DNA of 64,000 nucleotides from NCBI RefSeq assembly GCF_932526225.1, contig NC_064037.1, positions 13,529,703-13,593,702 of the forward strand. The letters are read 5' to 3'. This stretch comes from Nematostella vectensis (taxonomy: Eukaryota; Cnidaria; Anthozoa; Actiniaria; Edwardsiidae). How positions within the stretch are numbered: the first letter of the stretch is position 1; each line of letters opens with the position of its first letter. Below the pieces are notes generated by a model. That model saw nothing but the letters and a program-made list of their open reading frames with translations, had not been told where the DNA came from and searched no databases. This document shows, piece by piece, positions 44,101-54,794 of this stretch. Position numbers and translations under genes: made by a program.

Positions 44101-46404
44101 AAATCAATGTTTTGAAAATGCGGTGTCGCAATACAACAGATTCAACAGTAAATGGCACAGTCAACATACTTGTGTTTTTGTCCGAGTCTTACAAGATCCT
44201 CAATGTCTAGAATTTCTGTAGTAAATGCTGGGTTGGATTTATTTCCTGGAAAAAAAATATCAGTAATTCACATGCTTTAATAATTTAGTTCAGTTCAAAA
44301 GATGTATTCCACAAATCCAAGTACCTTCCAAGTTATTGTAGAAATGGCAAGTTCTAGCTGTCACCTTAGCTCTACACATGTGCACCTAAAAAAAAAAAAA
44401 CAGAGATAAAAGTATTTGTCAGAGAAAAGCTAGCAGATAGGACAAATAGACAAATATAAGATTTGTTTTTCATAATTATATTGCAAGTTCTGTAAGTTCA
44501 AGCTCATAAAGTATTGAGTACATATTATCAGTGTGCTGTTCACTAAGAAACTACAAAACTTACTTTGGCTGAGTTTGAATCCTGTTTCAAGACATCACTA
44601 TTAATACAAAGCTGCTCACGTGAACCAATGATACTCACTCTAGGTCTGTAATAAAATATGTTTAGTCAAGTTTAGTTTATTTTTCAAAAGTCATCACTAA
44701 GCTTAGGGTGTAAAATGACAGGATGAAAGAATGTTGAAAAGGGCATAAAGTTACCTGCTCCCCTCTTTATTTTCAATTGCACTATTTCATTTTTCACTTT
44801 AATCATTCATTTTTTTTTTGGGGGGGGAGGGGCAGGTGGGGGTAGGAACTTAGGAAATGTTGGTAGAGTAGAGTATTGGCTGGATGTTCAAAGGTAATTT
44901 GGAAAGCCAGCTGTGGCTTAGTAACATCGTTGTGAATAGAGACCTACCTATAGACGGTTGCTTTCAATTCTTGGACAGCCTGAGAAAGCTGTGAATGAGT
45001 TCTTGATGCATAAATGATTTTAGGTATCTCAAAGTTCGATCCTATAACAAAACAAGAATGCTATAAGGCAGATACAAAAGACCTACAGTATAAAAACTCT
45101 TGAATAGTGTGAGTGAATATATACCGTAATGTAAGTTCTTCGAAAACTCTTGTTAACATTTTTCAAATGACTGTACTACAGTTATATTCATATCTTATTA
45201 ATGAAAGCGTTGAAACGCTGTTACGCTTTGAGGTCCTGGGATGGATTTAAACAAACAAGAGAACGTGGCATGTGATTTTTGTACCTTTATTGCTGCAGCT
45301 GTCATCCCAAGTTCCGCTCGCAGCCTCAGCCAGTTTGTTACCCAAGGACTTCTGAAACCCATCTTCCTCCTCCTTCGCCGCACACAGCCCTCTCTGCTGC
45401 AGCTGAAGGTTGGCCACATAAGACTGGCGCCAGGCTAGGGTGGCACATAGCAAGCAAAGGGTTTTGCCAGTTCCTGTTGGGCTTTCCAGCACAGCATTTT
45501 TCCTCTAAATAAAAGATGATATGACTCAAACACATTACAAAGCATAATCATTACCTCATCAATAATGTACCTGAGCAGATCAAAATCTAAAGTTTTTCAA
45601 GTAGTCAATCCTCACAATTTTTGTTTGATAGTATCACAATTAGAAAAAATTTGGATGTAAAGTATCCTTCTCATGTGCTACTCAAATTGCAAATGAATGA
45701 AGACAGTTTGGATTCATTTGGATGCATTTTGAGTGGCACAAGCAAAGAACAGCCTCTAGCCTAGGCCTTAGATTGAAAGGAATGGTTCCAAACACATACT
45801 TATATGATCAGGTAAGGGTTCCAACAAAACGCAAGTACAAACAATTTTTTTTTCTTTGAACCAAACTGTGAACAAAAAAAACATTGTTTTCCTAACTGTA
45901 TATACTCTTTATAGTCTCCGTGTTATCCTTCTTGTTATGGCACAGTGGATGAATGTCCTTGATTGGAACAATTTTTCACTTATCATCTTGGGGGGGGGGG
46001 GGGGGGGTAGGGGGGCCTAACTACAATGAGGTGTTGGGAGATAAACATGAAAATTACAGAAAATTACAGTAATAGATGTAATAGGATCTGGGGCAATCCG
46101 ATCCTTTGAAAAGTGTGGAAATATTGGAGGCCCTGTGTCCCCAGGCATAAAAACCTATTGTCACAAAGAGGCGTAGGCAAACTTTGAGACAGCTCAATAA
46201 AGTTAATCAAAACGATTATAGTTGATATTGAAAATATGACAGATTTGTGGCTGACAATGACTATTTCACTCATTTACAAGTCCATCTGTTTGCGCGCACT
46301 CGACTTACCGTCTGCAAACACTCGATCACTTTCTCCATATACGCGACTTGACAATCGTATGGTTTAAAAGGAAAATCCACGTCTACCTTACGAACAACCA
46401 CCAT
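26434..46404 (-). CDS. RTEL1: RTEL1, regulator of telomere elongation helicase 1
   Basis: Thirty-one exons with GT-AG junctions and consistent phase give 993 codons plus stop. RTEL1 is an XPD/FANCJ-family iron-sulfur 5'-3' DNA helicase that dismantles D-loops, telomeric T-loops and G-quadruplexes in the nucleus. The start ([17 protein letters not shown]), Walker A (ESPTGTGKT), four Fe-S cysteines (EQLC, HMC, RTC, KVCPYY), DEAH box (VFDEAHNL), SEGLDFSD and [12 protein letters not shown] motifs match vertebrate RTEL1 in order. After the helicase comes a linker and one harmonin-N-like domain, then a stop. Vertebrate RTEL1 has a second such domain and more C-terminal sequence, so this form is short. 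Intron 14 carries a 5-kb foldback element. A stathmin gene lies just 5'. Identification is very secure; the last exon less so. Confidence 0.95.
27839..27876. repeat. Palindrome with GCCGCCATTTT/AAGATGGCGGC arms
   Basis: TAGCCGCCATTTTTGC pairs with GCAAGATGGCGGCTA across a six-base loop within RTEL1 intron 27. The AAGATGGCGGC arm is the classic YY1-type motif, and similar motifs recur in other non-coding parts of the window. Confidence 0.5.
28318..28378. repeat. GAAGGA purine microsatellite in an RTEL1 intron
   Basis: Repeated GAAGGA and GAGAAG units lie directly 5' (minus strand) of RTEL1 exon 26. On the transcribed strand this is a TCCTTC tract that doubles as the polypyrimidine stretch before the exon 26 acceptor. 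Confidence 0.8.
29797..34607 (-). CDS. RTEL1: RTEL1 exons 15-23: second helicase lobe
   Basis: Exons: 34475-34607, 34168-34281, 33648-33688, 33269-33354, 32650-32727, 32049-32126, 31385-31471, 31052-31111 and 29797-30036. They encode [83 protein letters not shown], and [20 protein letters not shown], the best conserved stretch with human RTEL1. Exon 17 is only 41 bases. Exons 19 to 23 are all phase 0. Intron 21 has a degenerate CTGT/CCGT simple repeat at about 31252-31375. Confidence 0.95.
30081..30199. mobile_element. Hairpin MITE in RTEL1 intron 22
   Basis: ATTTCGTATTATCCATGAGC followed by CGTATCCAATGCAAA pairs with TTTGCATTGAATACGGCTCG and TGGAAAATACGAC. The centre has ATGTAAATGAA against TTCATTTACAT. 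It disrupts no exon. Confidence 0.6.
32887..33085. repeat. 21-bp minisatellite in RTEL1 intron 18
   Basis: About nine units of TAGATGAAACGACGCTACTTG and variants (GTGGACGAAAGGACGATACTT) occur with a 21-base step. Because 21 is a multiple of three, the array stays open in frame and yields a Ser/Val/Thr-rich open frame on the minus strand. That frame does not join RTEL1 exons 18 and 19, which connect in phase without it. Confidence 0.88.
34568..35012 (-). repeat. 77-bp tandem array built from the RTEL1 exon 15 acceptor
   Basis: Copies of GCGTGACCAGGGCTGAAGCA and the following 57 bases begin at about 34568, 34645, 34722, 34799, 34876 and 34953, an exact 77-base step. The first copy is the real exon 15 start (34568-34607), its CTTATTAG acceptor and 37 bases of intron. 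The next five extend into intron 14. Each repeats a near-intact 3' splice site and about 40 bases of exon sequence. The array ends about 80 bases from the foldback element. Confidence 0.93.
36723..37861. other. Unique core between the foldback arms
   Basis: About 1.1 kb that does not belong to either arm. A 68-codon minus-strand frame (36689-36895) starting [20 protein letters not shown] overlaps the left arm. It looks protein-like but matches no family I recognise and ends in arm sequence. A run of about 18 G lies at 37785-37801. The core may be captured host sequence. Confidence 0.5.
38214..38586. mobile_element. Solo LTR nested in the right foldback arm
   Basis: A 373-bp block begins TGTTGCGTTAGGTTCCCGTG and ends GCCGAAACA. 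It interrupts a 105-bp repeat unit and is flanked by GTAGT on both sides (38209-38213 and 38587-38591). TG...CA ends, a 5-bp duplication and no internal coding sequence are the hallmarks of a solo LTR left by LTR-LTR recombination. It differs from the 269-bp LTRs at 13-19 kb. Confidence 0.88.
40323..42894 (-). CDS. RTEL1: RTEL1 exons 9-14: Arch-domain region
   Basis: Exons: 42762-42894, 42473-42514, 41690-41765, 41530-41627, 41203-41312 and 40323-40407. They encode [19 protein letters not shown], an acidic linker, [19 protein letters not shown], and [15 protein letters not shown], matching the region between motif II and motif III in vertebrate RTEL1. Conservation is weaker here, as expected for the Arch domain. 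Phase is continuous throughout. Confidence 0.88.
43124..46404 (-). CDS. RTEL1: RTEL1 exons 1-8: Walker A, Fe-S cluster, DEAH box
   Basis: Exons: 46309-46404, 45285-45504, 44948-45041, 44564-44645, 44325-44385, 44170-44245, 43714-43798 and 43124-43189. Exon 1 has exactly 32 codons from ATG 46404. Exon 2 carries GTGKT for ATP binding and a vertebrate-like TLAWRQ, then an insert rich in Gln, Glu and Lys. Exon 3 has [13 protein letters not shown] (motif Ia). Exons 4-7 hold the four Fe-S ligands and [10 protein letters not shown]. Exon 8 holds the DEAH box. Confidence 0.95.
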
Positions 46405-47939
46405 ATTGATTATGTGAATGCTTAATCAGCAAACACCTCAAGATTCCCTAATAAAAGAAACACTCTCCCTCATCTTCCTTAGAAATTTCGCGCCATCCGC
46501 CATGTTGACAACTAGTAACCAGGCCTTATTCCCTCGTACTGCATCATGGGTATATTTGGTATGGCATCTATTTTTTGTCTTCAAGGGCGGCGGAGTGGTC
46601 CCAAAAGTAGGGGGGCGAAAGTTTGTGTGAGGGGTGGGTGAATTCAGGGAAGGGGTGGGTGTTGGTTTCAGGGGGGAGGGGTGGGTGCCCATCCCCTCCC
46701 GTCGCCACCCCTGGTCTTTACAATTTTCTTCCCAAGATGCATACTCGAAGGCCATAAAAAGAGAGGTACCAGGGTTAACAATTGTTTTATAATCTTTCAT
46801 AATTTTTGCAACAAAATACCAGTCGCAATATGCCAAACATAGAAATAAATTTACACTGGCCCTTATAGTTTTAATTATAGACAGTTTTTTTAGACGCTGT
46901 TCATTCCGTGTACACTTCCGAATGCAAATAGCTGCAAATAAACGAAGTTGATTGTTTCATCTTTATTTTAATGCATTTATAACTGGAACTGAACATGAAA
47001 AGAATCGAGTCAAAACAAATAATATTGCTATTTAGGTTTAAATAGGTCTTTTGGGGTGGCGAACTAGCGCATGCGTAGTATTTAAAGGCCAAGTAACAAC
47101 AGCAAAAAGGAAATTATTAAGTTCTTACAAATAAGCCAGAATTTTTTCAGTAAGGGTTTAGTTTCATTTAATTTTTTTTTGGTGGTATTGGAAGTGATGG
47201 GTGCATTTATGCCTGTTCACATGATCTCTTAGCATAAGTCCCCTATTCAGGTCTTTTAAAAAGGGATTCTAATTTGATAATTTCAGCACCCTTTCAACAA
47301 CTTGTAAATGGTATTAGGTGCCCTCACCCTCTCCACCCAGCCCCAGGGGGTACTTGGAAATTTTTTAAATATATAGCAAGCAAAAGGATGTTGCTTCAAA
47401 TGCCAAATTGTTAATAAACCCACAATGATAGTTATATTTTTTGTAGCACTTTGGAGAGTGATAGGGTATTATCTGTTAAGGTGGAGTGAGGGTGTTAAGT
47501 TTCTATTATAACAATTTAGTATTTCTTGGTGAATAAAATTTGTTTAAAAAATATAAAAAAATGAAGTCAAAATTTTGTGGGTTTTTTTTGTGCATTTATT
47601 AGAAAATACAAAAGCACAGAATCATGCAAGTATTTTATGGTTCTCAAAGTACTCATTATAATTTGATTGTTATTGATAAGATTTTTTCTTGCAAAAGCAT
47701 GTATGCATTAGCTTGAGAAATAGCAGATAGCATTGTTATGTTTCTAAATTAGAAAGTTTTTATAAGAAGATCTGAAAACTCCAATAAATTTCATAAATAG
47801 ATAAATGATAAATATATTCACTTCACACATTGATTTAAGCTCAAATTATCAGAGCGTGGTAACACCTTGGTACAAATACAGCACCTTGGCAGGGGGATTT
47901 CTGTGTCAATAAGAACAGAATTCACAGTTCATCGTCTCA
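46405..47939. other. Spacer between RTEL1 start and stathmin end
   Basis: Immediately upstream of RTEL1 the minus strand has CAACATGGCGGATGGCGCG (about 46490-46508), a possible YY1-type initiator element. GT-rich low-complexity sequence fills 46580-46700. TTTATT at 47595-47600 is AATAAA on the minus strand, about 345 bases past the stathmin stop, a candidate polyadenylation signal. No other gene is seen. Confidence 0.55.
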
Positions 47940-49225
47940 TCAACCATGCTTTGACCTGAGCTTTCTCTCCATTGCTTTTGAGCGAACTTGCTCATGGTGT
48001 TGCTTATGTGCATCAAGTTGATCTTGCTTGGCCTTCATTTGTGCCTTCCTGTTGTCCTCGTACTTCTGCATTTTATGCTGCAGCTTTTCTTCAAGAATTT
48101 TGCGCTGGAACATTTGAATCTCCTCCATAGTTTGCCGTTTCTGCTCAACATCAAGGCTTTTCTCATGCAGTCTGGTCTTAAGAGCCTCCATGTAGCTATC
48201 CCTCTTCTCTTTCGTCATCTCCATTTTCTGCATTATTTTCTCCTCTATCAGCTTTGACTGCTGCTCTATCTGTTCTTGTGCGATCGACTGTGCTACTCTA
48301 ACACGTCTCTCATGGGCTTGTAGCTTTTCTTCCTTTGCACTTCGCAGCTCCTCAATTATCTCCTTGCTTGCAGCAAATTTTTGTTGCAACTTTTCCTCTG
48401 TTACCTTTGAGTGCTCCTCTGCCATAACCTGTGCCTGTGCTTGAACTGTTTTTACATGTTCATCTTTGGCTAGCAGTTTCTCCTGGGTCTCCTTCTCTAT
48501 AGCCTCCTTGTTTTCTCGATATGCTTCCATCTTTTGCTTGATTTTCTCCTCCGTCTGTCGAATCTGTTGGTTTGCAAGGTCTTGTACATGTTTGATATGA
48601 GCTGCTTTTGCCGCCTGTCTTGCTTTGATATTTTCCTCTTGTTTCTGAAATGAAGAAACCAGAAAAAAAAATGCCGGTAAATCTAATTGAATTTTCTCAA
48701 AATTGTATCATTCCCGTTGCAATGATTTCAAAATATTTTCTTACAATCATGTTCTGTTTGAGAGGCTACCTGGCATAATGAAGCAATACATTCCTTGTTA
48801 CAAAGAATAATTGATACAATCCTTTTTCAATCAATCAAATAATACAAATAAATGGGTGACTCCTTGCTAAAATAACTTATTCATCAGTGAAGTTAATATG
48901 TCAAAATAAGGTAAATAGGTTACTGCACCTTTTTTCGCTCCGCTGCTCTTTCAATCTTAACTTTCAGGTCGTCTTTGCTGATGTTTTTGTTGCCCTTCAT
49001 TGGTGAAACATTTGGCTTGCGTGCGTTTACAACAGGCATGAACCAAACCTCGTAGGCAATCGACTTAGAGCCCTTCGAGGAAGAAATGTCTACATAGAAA
49101 AAAAACTTCGATTACATGCAATGCAATATATAAGGAATGATTGAAAAATATTTCCTGGCAGAAAGAGGGTAGAGACAATTACCTGAATGCATTTGACCGT
49201 TTGCGTTTGATTCCATGGACATCAT
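47940..49225 (-). CDS. Stathmin-family protein with five stathmin-type repeats
   Basis: Three exons (49183-49225, 48929-49089, 47940-48644) give 302 codons. Stathmins sequester tubulin dimers along one long helix and promote microtubule disassembly. The N-terminal SKSIAYEVWFMPVV matches the stathmin cap that precedes the helix, followed by a Ser/Pro linker and a continuous coiled coil. The helix has a first repeat (from KIERAAERKK) and then four registers of exactly 51 residues starting TEEKIKQKME, TEEKLQQKFA, IEEKIMQKME and LEEKLQHKMQ. The last contains YEDNRKAQMKAK, close to vertebrate KENREAQMAAK. Canonical stathmin has two such repeats. ATG 49225 is used; a second in-frame Met follows at once. 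It sits 1.5 kb 5' of RTEL1 and diverges from MAPK15. Confidence 0.9.
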
Positions 49226-49551
49226 CTTGAATTTTAGCACGAGTTCCTGGCCAATATTCACAATAACTGTGGATAAATATACAACGAAATTAATTTCGAA
49301 GGGTTGCAGACTCCCGATTCAGATGTTAAAGCGGCTGACCTTATCTTTTTCACTTAGGTTTCGGGTAAAACAAAACGTTGTTTTATACTACTGCACACGG
49401 CATTGAAGAAAGTCACTTTACCCGCGAAACACGACAGCACGCATGGCGAGGCCTTCAAATACCAACAGTCTCACCACGTGATCATAAATTCGGGTTTGTG
49501 ATTGGCTCACCCCGAAGCAGTGTTTGACTTGAAGTATCTTGTTGGAAAGTA

Positions 49552-49726
49552 AAGGTTGGTTTTTACTTGGACGTAAGCGCAAGCGGAACGCACGTAGTTT
49601 TCCGGTTCTTACTAGAACATAAGAGCAAGAAAACGCAACTGCTTGATTTTCTTGGGCTTGCGTTTGACCGATTCTCACTTGTGTTGCCATTCCGTTTGCG
49701 CTTGCGTCCTAGAGAGAACCAAAAAC
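49552..49726. mobile_element. Hairpin MITE upstream of stathmin
   Basis: GGTTTTTACTTGGACGTAAG then CGCAAGCGGAA pairs with TTCCGTTTGCGCTTGCGTCC then TAGAGAGAACC. It is followed at about 49738-49786 by a repeat (ACCAGTTTTTGGTGTATTG...CTGGTTCACG) that recurs inverted at about 25184-25232. Confidence 0.6.
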
Positions 49727-49940
49727 TTTGGCAGAGTCGAATACCAGTTTTTGGTGTATTGTATTTATTCTTCTGGTTCACGAACACGACTATTATTTGT
49801 TGGAAAGTGAGATATAGAAATTGCCCAACGGCTCCATCAAAATAAAAACTGATTCACAAAAGTATTTTTCATTTTTACAAAGAGCATAGTGAGGCAATAA
49901 ATTATGAAACAGATAAATATTATTCGATCCTAGAAACTTT

Positions 49941-50058
49941 ACCCTGGGAACCAGAGGCTCCGAGTTTCACTATAACCACGAAGCGGCGTCAACGACTGAG
50001 CTTCGCGGCTCGAGATGCGCGGCTCTAGTGAAGCTCGGAGCCTCTGGTACCCAGGGTA
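49941..50058. mobile_element. Hairpin MITE with ACCCTGGG ends
   Basis: ACCCTGGGAACCAGAGGCTC then CGAG pairs with CTCGGAGCCTCTGGTACCCA then GGGT. A GC-rich centre, GCTTCGCGGCTCGAGATGCG, separates the arms. A shorter relative is at 5137-5223. Confidence 0.65.
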
Positions 50059-50815
50059 TAAACTTGGAAGTGATGTGCCAATTTGTCCGGGGTTGTAATT
50101 TTTTAGAATAGTGTCTTGATTCTAAATGCTACTCAAAAACCTCAGGATATATGTTTTCGCCACTTTTATTATCAGACACAGTAGATGCGGGATGGAGAAG
50201 CGCGATCCGTGCTCTAAATAGAGTAGACAAAGGGTTGTGTGACAAATCGTGATAGGCAAGAGCAGCATCTCATTTTCCCCTTTTTTGATTAAAACTTACC
50301 CTCTATAAAACCCTCTAAAGGCTAACGTTTTCTTTACTAGAACCCTTTATAATATTATCATGATGAAATTAAATTTTCTCCAATCTCTAATAATTTACAA
50401 AGGAATGACTAGCTATGACAACTATCCCACAACATGTCGTCATTTGTCACAACATTTCGCGCTACCTACGAGGAAAGAATCCAATTTGTGCCGTTATTTA
50501 TGCGCCAGATTGAGAGAACTTTTTCTTTAACCTAAAGATAAAACTTCAGCCCCTTTATTCGCTGACAACTAAATATAACAAACCTTTTCTTTCTGGCAAA
50601 AATGTATTTATTCATACAAAATGTGAACGCTGGTTTTGCCTGCGAAGCCAAGGTTCGTTTCTATAACAACTATTTATAATAAATATTCCACGCCAGCCAA
50701 TCAGAATCTAGGATTCCATCAATGCTGCTTTTAAAACCACAATAGCGAAACGCCGTAGATCAGTCCGGCAATATAACATCAAAATACTGTCCTGTATCTG
50801 AGCATTTTTATCAAA

Positions 50816-53800
50816 ATGAGTGCCGATATAGACAGCCATATAACGAAGAAATATGAAATCAAGAAACGGCTTGGCAAAGGAGTACGTGTGATTTTATTTC
50901 TGGTGGTGGTTGTTTGATACGCAAGTTTTACCGCCATATTGATTTAGGAACGAAAGTATCTACGATTTCTTATGTAATGGATCTCATCTTTTTAGGCCTA
51001 CGGGATTGTCTGGAAAGCGATTGATCGAAGGACTGGAGAAGTTGTTGCCGTCAAGAAAATTTTCGACGCGTTTAGGAATCAAACAGATGCCCAGGTGAAG
51101 TTCGAAATCAGTGAATCTATTAATTTTCGAGTCGCGTCTTCCATCGCTTTGTGTTTATTTTGTGGTTGATTCTGAATCATGGATTAACTTTCGTTCTACA
51201 GAGAACTTTCAGGGAGATTTGCTTTTTACAGGTATGGTCATTTCAAATAATTTATATCAGACCTTTTCTTTCTTTGCGATGCCGACGTTTTTAATTTCCG
51301 CTACGCTACGTGTCTCACTCAAAGTTTCTCTCACTCATTTGCAGGAGTTTGGGGACCATGAAAATGTTGTCAAACTCATGAATGTCATTAAAGCTGACAA
51401 CGATAAAGATATCTACCTAGTCTTCGAGTATATGGGTAAGTTTCTCACTCTCTTTATCGTGATTCTCTGAGGGCCGGAAGAATCGTCGAACCTTATTATA
51501 ACTCAAAATCCCTATCCTACTACAGAGCGCGCCATTTCTATTCCGAGGAAACTTCAACAAATTATTTGGGATTATAATTAACCTTGGCAGTCCGTTTGAT
51601 ACCTGTTTAGATACCTAAATGTTAGAACAACTTGTATGATATTTGGCTCAGGCAGAGGGGTAATGTATAACAGACATGAATCTTTCATACTTAAACGTGA
51701 TAATTTCTCTCCATTTCTCGCGATTGTTGGCGCTAACATAAAAAAAAAACTCGTTTTGAGTTAATTTGTCAAAATTTAATTTTAGATCTGTCTCGAGAGA
51801 CTTTAGCAAATAAATTTTATTTCAATTATAATTTATTCTTCCCGTGAAACGAGACAGATAGCAAGATTTCGTAATCACGTATCTCTTATGTAACGCGGGA
51901 AATTGTGGTTCCCGGAACTCATTACACGCGCGTATCTAAATTTTAAGTTTCAGGAAATCCAAAAAAATCAAGATTGCATTTTATCAGGGATTTTGCTATT
52001 TTACTTGATAAAGTTTCGTGTTGATTTTGCATAGATTTGCATGCCTGCACATGAATATGATATTGTCCTGCAACTCTCACGTAATCACTGTTTTGGGATA
52101 CCTCTATCTACCCGAAAATATAAAAATCAGGAGTGTTTTCTTATAGGGTAAAAACCCAAGGACTTTTAAGCAAAATTATAACTATTTATACCCAATAAAA
52201 AAGACTTAAAGCGAATTCAGCATTCTTTGTCAAAACAAGGAGCTAATGGTAGGGGGTATTTTACAATAACATTGTCTTCTTCCAACAGATACTGACCTCC
52301 ACAATGTCATTAAGAGGGGAAATATACTCAAAGACATTCACAAACGCTATATCATGTACCAGGTAAGAACATTTGACAGCTTTCAAATAAAACTTCTGTC
52401 ATTCATATCTTGATAAGTTTAAGTGTCTGTTGCTACCTTAACTACCAACCATTAGAAAAAAATAATACTTAATGGACTTTTCCCTTATGTTGCAGCTATT
52501 AAAAGCAACTAAATTTATTCACTCTGGAAATGTAATCCATAGGGATTTGAAGGTGAGTGTTGAGATTATAGTAATTCTTTTTACAAAATTCTTTGTGACA
52601 TGCGTTATTTATATTCAAATGCATGTTAATATTAATTTCACTGTGTTTTTTTTTTCACTATTATTTCCAGCCTAGTAACCTGCTATTAGACTCAGAATGT
52701 TTTGCCAAGGTAGGCACTTTTATGATTTTGATCTCTCGCAAGTTCTAAACAAGCTATAACCCTGGGGGGAAGGGGGTACTATGAAATTACTGTGAAGCAG
52801 GAGCCAGGATTCACCTTGATTGTTGGCCAGAAAACATGGTTTGGGTCACAGGAAACAGCTTCTAGGAACAAAAACAGATTTGTAATTAATAAGAATAGGG
52901 TGATGGACTCCTTTTTTTTGGGGGGGGGGTTATTTTGCATCCCTATATTCTGGTTCTTTTTGGTGTTTCTGTTTCTTCACTAGCAAATTCAAATTTAAGA
53001 CATGTTAAGCTAATTCACAAAATGATGATCTTATTACAAACCTTCCCACTAAATCGTCTTACTTCTTTTACTTCCCAGATATGTGATTTTGGTTTAGCTC
53101 GCTCTGTTTCCAATATCACACAAGAAGCAGGTGATCCAAGCCTAACTGATTATGTCGCAACAAGATGGTACAGAGCTCCGGAAATCCTCTTAGCTTCACC
53201 CAGGTTTGTAGATCTTCTGCTCAAAAGAAGATGCTCCATACTGTACTTTGTGGCTTGAAATAAACAATGAGCATATTTTTTGTCCAATCTGACTCAGGTT
53301 GCATTGAAAACAATGTAAGTGAATCAAATTTTAGATTCTTAGTTCCATGGGCCAGAGAGATTGAAGGGCTGCTTGGGGCACTAAGTGATCTAGAATCCCT
53401 TTCTTGGTTTGGAAGATTACAGTATAGCCCCCTCCTCTCTTAGGGTGGTAGGGGCCCAAAAGCAAGGAAGATCCTTATAGACCACCTTAAGTACAATACA
53501 GAGTACATCCATAAACTTTCAACTCTGAATTGTAGTGACTTAGTAAACAGTGCTGAACATCAGGTTTGGATAGTTAATCTCATTTCTTGTTTATAGATAC
53601 ACAAAAGGTGTAGACATGTGGTCCATTGGATGCATACTTGGAGAGCTATTATTAGGTATGTACAACAGAAATGAATAGTTAATTATGAGAAAGATAGGGT
53701 TATGAGAATTAATTATACACAAACCACTTTGGCAGCATAAACAGCTTTACACTGCTTTTTAGAATTTTACATGTACGTTACTTCTACATTAATTGTTTGT

Positions 53801-54710
53801 TCGTGCGTTTTTTATGTTTCTTTTCTTATAGGAAAGCCACTTTTTCCTGGATCTTCTACATTGAACCAGATAGAGAAGATAATGACGTCTATCGCACCAC
53901 CCAGCCGACAAGGTACACTTGAGTTATTGCTGAATAGGACGTTAAAAGCTGCATTGTCACCAGTTTACTTCCAGAGCGACAACCTCAACCAACAAAAGAT
54001 AAAAGAATTTATTAGAATCCACACTTAAACAGGCCATCTGCTCTTAATTATCAGTCACATCCTCTTAAAATTTTCAATAGACACACTGCTTTAACAATTT
54101 TTAAAGTAAACTGGTGTCATTTGTTTGCATTAAAGCCATTTTTTAGTTGTTCCTGCTATGATATACAATTTTAATCAGGGACTTACATGTGCATAAAGGC
54201 TTTCTCTCTGCTTCCCAAAGAAGTCAAACATTTCTTTTAAAAGTGTGCTACACTGTATTTGGTCCTCTCTCATGGCATCCTTCTTACCTCTTGTTATTTG
54301 GTTAAACTTCAGATGTAGACAGCATCAAGTCTCATTATAGCACCTCAGTACTTGACAGAATGGCCTGCAAGCCCAAGCGAAGCTTGGCAGATGTCCTGAA
54401 CACTGCTCCTTCTGATGCTATAGATCTATTAAACAAACTGCTACAGTTCAATCCAGACAAGAGGCTGACGGCTGAGGAGGCCTTGTCACATCCTTATGTC
54501 GCAAGATTCCATAATCCAGAGGAGGAACCTGCATTAGACTGTGACATAGTTCCACCCTTAGATGACGACGTACAGCTTAGTGTTGAGGAATACAGGGTCA
54601 AGTTATATGAGGTGTGTTTAAGTGACAGTAATATAGTATTATGGTGCTCATGTTGGTGTTGTTGCTGATTACTTTAGTAGTGATCTTGAAGACAGCTGAT
54701 GATGGTTACT

Positions 54711-54794
<84 letters not shown>

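Larger units (their letters stand above)
49226..50815. promoter_or_regulatory. Shared upstream region of stathmin and MAPK15
   Basis: The two genes diverge from this 1.6-kb spacer. ATTGG at 49501-49505 is a CCAAT box on the minus strand about 275 bases before the stathmin ATG. CCAAT at 50697-50701 is about 115 bases before the MAPK15 ATG. Two hairpin elements lie between. No TATA box is obvious for either gene. Co-regulation is only a possibility. Confidence 0.4.
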
